Assembly (NCBI GenBank): GCA_907164885.2
Contig: OU015490.1
Location: 211,942,347-212,006,346, forward strand
DNA length: 64,000 bases
DNA from: Dolomedes plantarius
Lineage: Eukaryota > Arthropoda > Arachnida > Araneae > Dolomedidae
Direction: 5' to 3'
Shown in pieces: positions 59,096 to 64,000 of this stretch. How positions within the stretch are numbered: position 1 is the stretch's first letter; each line of letters begins with the position of its first letter. Under the pieces are notes generated by a model that saw only the letters and a list, made by a program, of their open reading frames with translations, was not told the DNA's origin and did not search any database. Both the position numbers and the translations under genes were made by a program.

Positions 59096-59916
59096 TTAAG
59101 AAGGTTTGTTAACAAAAATCAATTTAAAAACTTAACACAGTATAAATTGCATAGCAAAAAAAAGCATGTGAAATGTTATACATATCTCTGTATTTACGTA
59201 GATACAGTCTTTCATTATTGTACCACTAAAAGCTGTAAAGTAAAAATGTCAAATTATGGAATGTTTGTTAACCAAAATCAATTTCAAAACTAAACACAGT
59301 ATAAATAACATAAAAAACATGTGAAATATTATACATAAATATAAAGAAATCCCATTATAAAAATATATAAATTTATAATAAAGTCCTCAAAATTTAGCAA
59401 GATTTAACCTTCTATCTTTGGAGCAAAAGAAGCCGAAAAGTAAAACATAAAATGTATATACATTTATAATAAACCACTAAAAGTTGAAAAGGAAAAAAGT
59501 AAATTTCTCTTTTTGAAAGTAAAGCTCAAAAGTAAAAATGTCAATTTGTCGAATGTTTGTTAAACAATTTAAAAACTAAACACAGTATAAATAACATAGA
59601 AAAATAAGCATGTGAAATTTTATACACAAAAATAATAAAAGAAAATCCAATATAACAATATATAAATTTAAAATTAATTCCTCAGAATTAGCTAGATTTA
59701 ACCTTTCATCTTTGGAGCAAAAGAAGCTGAAAACTAAAACATAAAATATATACATTTATAATAAACCACTAAAAGCTGAAAAGGAAAAAAATGTCAAATT
59801 GTCTCTTGGAATGTAAAGAGTTTTAAAAAGTAAAGCTGAAAAGTAAAAATGTCATTTTGTCGAATGTTTGTTAAACAAAATCGATTAAAAAAGTAAACAC
59901 AGCAAAAATAACATTT
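59085..59916. repeat. degenerate long-unit tandem repeat, block 1
   Basis: The block 'aatgtttgttaacaaaaatc' followed by 'aaaactaaacacagtataaa' recurs near 59100, 59262, 59551 and 59864. Intervening units carry 'cactaaaagctgaaaagtaa' and 'catgtgaaatgttatacac'. It resumes at 61440 after a nested element. There is no coding potential. Confidence 0.75.
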
Positions 59917-60583
59917 AAAAAAAACAAATAAATAATCCAACAGATATAGATAAAAATAAAAAAATGATACTAAAATAGACAAAAAATAAACAGAAATCAA
60001 GCACTCTGGGCATCCACGCACCAACGGCCAGATTCTGTATAAGTGCCGGAACTGAACCATAAAACGACAGTGGTAATCGACAGGTCTCGTCATCAGGGAG
60101 CCTAAACATGTCAATTACCTCAAGGGGAACTTTCTGAATAGAATGCAGGTAAGCCCAAAAGACATCCCAAGGCCCCGAGTCCCCCAAAGAAGCAATTAGT
60201 CAAGAAGAAAATGAAAAGACAAACACAACTTACTGTATAGGCTCAACGCACCTTACAAGCAAGCACACAAAAATCCTAATGCAAAGTAATCGGTGCCTAC
60301 ACACCCCAATTCCGTAAGTGATGGTTATGGCGAAACAGCAGTCAGTTCTATCCTAAAGGTTACGTCATTGTAACATTACTATAGCTCCACCCCCCCATTA
60401 CAACTTAACCAAATGAAAACACAAATACTATTCTAAACATCTTTAAAAATTCCTGAGTCTAAATACCATTTTTTTTTTAAACTTTTAAATTTCCGAAATT
60501 TTTAGGGAAATCGTTTTTTCTTTAGTTTTCCTCGAAAATGCTACATGCCTCCAATAAATTCCCAGCGTTGTTACATATGTTTT

Positions 60584-61092
60584 TTATTCTGTAAAGTTGT
60601 GAGTAAAAATATTACAATAAATTTTATAGTTTAAGTTGCTATGGAAATTGGTAAAAGTAATAACCTCGAAGTTAAAATCTAACCTTTTATCATAAATCCC
60701 TATTTTTATTTCCCTATTTTGAATTTTAATTTTTAAATCCAGATAAGTCGCACGAAGATTATTTTCGTTAGTCCGGTTTAAAGTAAGTTCCTTTGGGTAG
60801 ATTTGATTAAGAAGCTCCAAATCGTTACAGTTAAAAATTATGAGGTCATCAATATATCTAAATCCGGTAATATTATTTGAGTTAAAAAATTTAGTTTCGT
60901 AAAAATGTAAGAATAGGTAGGCAAATGCACTAGAGTAGCTATTTCCCATAGGTATACCCTTTATCTGTTTAAAGAAACATAAGCCGTTAAAGAAATAGTT
61001 TTCAAAAATATTAAATTTACATAAATCAATCCAGTCACATTTTAAGATTAAAGTACTATCTAAATAAGCATCATAGATTTCTGAACATGTAA
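60584..61092 (-). pseudogene. reverse transcriptase fragment, Penelope-like group likely
   Basis: The minus-strand frame is open from about 61092. It reads LCKFNIFENYFFNGLCFFKQ, IKGIPMGNSYSSAFAYLFLH, FRYIDDLIIFN (the YIDD catalytic pair), YPKELTLNRTNENN, ATYLDLKIKIQNREIKIGIY and DKRLDFNFEV, ending THNFTE at 60584. This GIPMG/YIDD/YLDL layout matches a widespread animal reverse transcriptase group, which I place with Penelope-like elements with moderate confidence. Both the N-terminal fingers region and the C-terminal part, including any GIY-YIG endonuclease, are missing. Confidence 0.7.
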
Positions 61093-61160
61093 TAACCTGA
61101 ACATGTGCTTCTGACTAATTTGGAAATTTCTGAACATGTGCTTAACCTGACTAATTTGGA
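61081..61160. repeat. short local duplication at RT 5' break
   Basis: 'ttctgaacatgt' with 'ctgactaatttgga' is repeated within 80 bp, exactly where the RT frame is lost and the inverted flank begins. Confidence 0.6.
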
Positions 61161-61439
61161 CCACTGTCGTTTTATGGTTCAGTTCCGGCACTTATACAGA
61201 ATCTTGCCGTTGGTGCGTGGATGCCCAGATTGCTTGATTTCTGTTTGTTTTCTGTCTATTTTAGTATAATTTTTTTTTATTTTTATCTATATCTGTTGGA
61301 TTATTTATTTGTTTTTTCATTATGGTGATATGAAGCTTCTGCGCTATCCTTTATTGAAAATGTGTTCTTTGCAGGATATGTTTTATGTTATAGTGATTTA
61401 GCAGTCTATGCTTGAATTTTAATTTTGTTTATTTCTATT

Positions 61440-62455
61440 GTTTACTCTTTAAATAAAAAAAACGTGTGAAATGTTATACACATCTCAGAATTTTAGTACA
61501 TTCAGCTTTTTATTATTCTACCACTAAAAGTTTAAAAGTAAAAATGTCAAATTGTCTAATGTTTGTTAACAAAAATTAATTTAAAAACTAAACACAGTAT
61601 AAAGAACATAGATTTAATAACGGTATAAATATCATAAAATACATACATTTATAATAAATCACTAAAAGCTTAAAAGTAAAAATGTCTAATTGTCCATATA
61701 AATACCTCCATAAATGCAGGATTCTGTAGCCCCCCAAAAAAAACAATAAAGTATTAAAACATAGGTTAAAGGCACTGACTGACGAAAAAATTAACAAATA
61801 TCTGTAATTTGGGCTACACGCACCATAAATGCAAGTTTCTGTAGCAATAATAGAAACATCCTGTCTTTATTAAACACCATATAAATCTCTGTTCAATTAA
61901 AATGATCCAAACATTATCTCAAAGTACCTTCATAAACTATGTTTCTCGTTTCTTGATTCGGGGCTCATTATGAATGTTTGTTAACCAAAATCAACTTAAA
62001 AACTAAACACAGTATAAATAACATAGGAAAAAACATGTGAAATGCTATACACATCTCAGAAATTAGATAGATTCAGCCTTTCATCATTGTACCACTGAAA
62101 GCTGAAAAGTAAAAATGTCAAATTGTCTTTTGCCTTGTGAACTCTGCATGAAAATTTAAACACAGTAGAAATAACATAGTATAAAAAAGGGATGGGAAAT
62201 GTCAGACATATCAATACTAAAAAACAACGAATAAAGATATTTAAATTTTGTGGATACGCATCCCACGTCCTGCAAACAGTCTCAAGCAGAAGAAAAATTC
62301 TTTTCCTTCCTCAATTTTGTTAACCAATATTAATTTATAAATTAAACTGAGTATGTATAACATAAAATAAATAACACAGTACAAATAAAAACTAAAAGTA
62401 TTGCTTAAATTGAATTTAAGTAAAATGTAAATAATTCAACAACAAAAAAATAAAT
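61440..62455. repeat. degenerate long-unit tandem repeat, block 2
   Basis: The units of block 1 recur near 61557 and 61973 and, weakly, 62325. A second motif, 'cgcaccataaatgcaag' with 'tctgtagca', appears at 61700-61850 and continues after the hAT element. Confidence 0.72.
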
Positions 62456-62463
62456 TATTAAAG

Positions 62464-63657
62464 CAGGGGTGTTCAACCTTTTAGCTTTTTTGGGCCACAT
62501 TGAAAGAATACGAATTGTCTTGGGCCACACAAAAATATACCTAACATTAAAAATTGTTCATGAGTAAAAAAAGTATAATGTATAAATAACATATGTATTT
62601 ATTTCATTATAAATTTTATTTATAACTAAAAAGATAACTATAGGAGTCATAAAATTAATGTGATATTTGGCATTGAATTTGAAAAAATTAAACTTCAGTA
62701 TCTGGGTAAGTGGTTACAATTCTCATGCTGTTGTTAAGATGTTCACCCGATATTTTGGTTCTAATTTGACTCTTAGTGTGCTTCACTCTTAAAAATAGTT
62801 GTTCACAGATGTACGGGCTTCCAAACGTTGATGACCAGAATAACCCTTGACTATGCAGTGAAGGATATTTATATCTGGGCAGGTATGAATTATGAGTACA
62901 ACAAAGAGACTCGATCGTATTTCTCTTTATGTTAGATGTCAGATTGCAACTCTATGCATTCCATTTGAAAATTTGCTAGCATTATATCTATATTCCCTGT
63001 AAATAGAGTAGAAAACATGCAAAAACAATTGGTTATTTTCCCAAAAGTCCTGACATCAATTTTAAATTCTTGTACTAAATTGGAAAGTAAGGCTGCGTAT
63101 TTTATAAAATTTTTAGAATTGTGCTAGGTCAGCATCTCAAAATGCCAAAAATTTTTAACATTTAATTTGGCTTGCCATAATTTCAACTTCATGGATTTTA
63201 CACTGAAATAAAATCCATGAAGTGACGGGTGTTTGAATCATTTAAATGGGCATTCAGATCTATCAAAATCTGCTAAATCTGCTATCCAGTTATCATAAAG
63301 TTCTGGCACAGATTACTTTTCAATGTCATAAACAATTTGATATCATCAAGTAGGCTATAAAACCTTTTTAATATTTTCTCCACTGAGCTACCTTATTTCT
63401 TAAAAGTATCGCCATATTCAGCATCCAAGCTTTTAAGAAATTCCTGAAACTGGCGATTAATCAATCCCCAAACCTTCATAAAATTCACCATTTTGAAGAG
63501 GATTTGCATAACATGGTCCATTTTTTTCCTTTTCCGCATTACTTTTTATATCAAGGCAGGCTATTAATATTTTTTTTTTTTGCTTTGAGCTCTCTCTCTC
63601 TGGGCCGCACTAACACTTGCTTTGGGCCGCTTGAGTTCCGCGGGCTGGACACCCCTG
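62464..63657 (-). mobile_element. hAT element with perfect 8-bp target duplication
   Basis: It begins CAGGGGTGTTCAACC and ends with the complement of CAGGGGTGTCCAGCC. TATTAAAG flanks it exactly on both sides (62456-62463 and 63658-63665). The 1194-bp size marks it as a shortened hAT. Subterminal 'gggccacattgaaaga' and 'gggccgcttgagttccgcgg' resemble the well-known GGGCC-rich ends of animal hAT families. Confidence 0.93.
62690..63500 (-). pseudogene. hAT transposase relic
   Basis: Minus-strand fragments in order: NRQFQEFLKSLDAEYGDTF near 63450, ILKRFYSLLDDIKLFM near 63370, a heavily stopped middle, then FGSPYICEQLFLRVKHTKSQ and RTKISGEHLNNSMRIVTTYP near 62720-62830, the C-terminal dimerisation domain. 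The order matches the GTF2IRD2/FAM200-like hAT group. It has many stops and is not expressible. Confidence 0.7.
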
Positions 63658-63665
63658 TATTAAAG

Positions 63666-63960
63666 TATAGATAAAAGACCCTGACAAACATAAAAATTAA
63701 TAAAAATCTGCAATGAGGGCTCCACACACCATAAATGCAAGATTTTGTAGCAAAAATATTAAAGTATAGCTAGAAGGCATTACAAACAAAAAAATTAATA
63801 TAAATATGCAATTAAGAGTTCCACGCACCATAAATGCAAGACTCTTTAGAAAAGAAAAAAAATAAAGTATATGTAGAAGCCACAGACAAACGTAAAAATT
63901 AATAGAAATCTGCAATTAGGGCTCCATGCACCATATATGCAAGATCAGTTGTTTTCAAAC
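63666..63960. repeat. tandem repeat, unit about 100 bp
   Basis: 'caccataaatgcaagat' recurs near 63728, 63827 and 63929, with 'ctgcaattagggctcca' before and 'aaaataaagtata' after each. It is the continuation of the array interrupted by the hAT element. Confidence 0.8.
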
Positions 63961-64000
63961 AACTAATATAACCAAACATATTATTTTTTACACATTCATT

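Larger units (their letters stand above)
59918..61317 (-). mobile_element. Penelope-like element relic with inverted flanks
   Basis: 59918-60074 and 61160-61317 are inverted copies of about 157 bp, about 95% alike by eye (shared GGCATCCACGCACCAACGGC and CCATAAAACGACAGTGGT). They enclose a minus-strand reverse transcriptase fragment. Inverted or tandem flanking copies are characteristic of Penelope-like elements. The element interrupts the long-unit tandem repeat, which continues on both sides. Confidence 0.6.

Noticed and set aside
60070..60110. Possible hammerhead ribozyme in the Penelope-like flank (CTGATGA with a CGA/TCG stem on the minus strand)
   Set aside because: The required GAAA core after stem II reads ATTA instead, and I could not place the other stems.

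Overview
This is an AT-rich, intergenic-looking stretch of an animal nuclear genome. I see no confident host gene. The window is built almost entirely from transposable elements, their broken relics, satellites and very long (TA)n microsatellites. The mix of mariner, Tc1, hAT and pogo-type elements, several Helitron families, two Ty3/gypsy elements, tRNA-derived SINEs and an arthropod-style gypsy gag fits an arthropod, and a chelicerate such as a spider is plausible. The species cannot be fixed from the sequence alone.

Layout. 0-5.3 kb: head-on mariner relics, a Helitron-like element, a pogo/Tigger-like MITE, and a 1.9-kb element with long terminal inverted repeats that carries a nested hAT fragment. 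5.3-14 kb: a Helitron-like element, then a decayed minus-strand Ty3/gypsy retrotransposon (7270-13906) with both LTRs and a nested Tc1 element (11694-13144). 14-19 kb: Helitron ends, two SINE copies and a TTAA-flanked MITE. 19.2-20.8 kb: six near-identical 269-bp tandem units next to a less AT-rich patch that holds a possible signal-peptide ORF. 22-23.3 kb: two large palindromes. 23.6-29.4 kb: a young, complete Ty3/gypsy element with one intact 1421-codon gag-pol ORF and almost identical LTRs. 29.4-38.7 kb: MITEs, a broken DNA transposon of unclear family, LINE remains, a 67-bp perfect inverted-repeat element and a Tc1 relic. 39.4-41.9 kb: a degenerate satellite of about 136 bp. 42.5-47.5 kb: a minus-strand Helitron copy, a 0.7-kb (TA)n tract, a GC-rich island and another Helitron. 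48.5-55.7 kb: a hAT relic, a Tc1 element with long TIRs, fold-back repeats, a second GC-rich island, a MITE and a Helitron. 56-64 kb: microsatellites, then a repeat-filled minus-strand Helitron-like region that hosts a Penelope-like reverse transcriptase relic with inverted flanks and a hAT element with a perfect 8-bp target duplication.

Nearly all coding remnants are selfish-element proteins broken by stops and frameshifts. The exception is the 24537-28802 gag-pol, which looks recently active. Nesting gives relative ages: Tc1 is younger than the gypsy at 7.3-13.9 kb, hAT is younger than the minisatellite at 62-64 kb, and a MITE has split a (TA)n tract at 53.4 kb.
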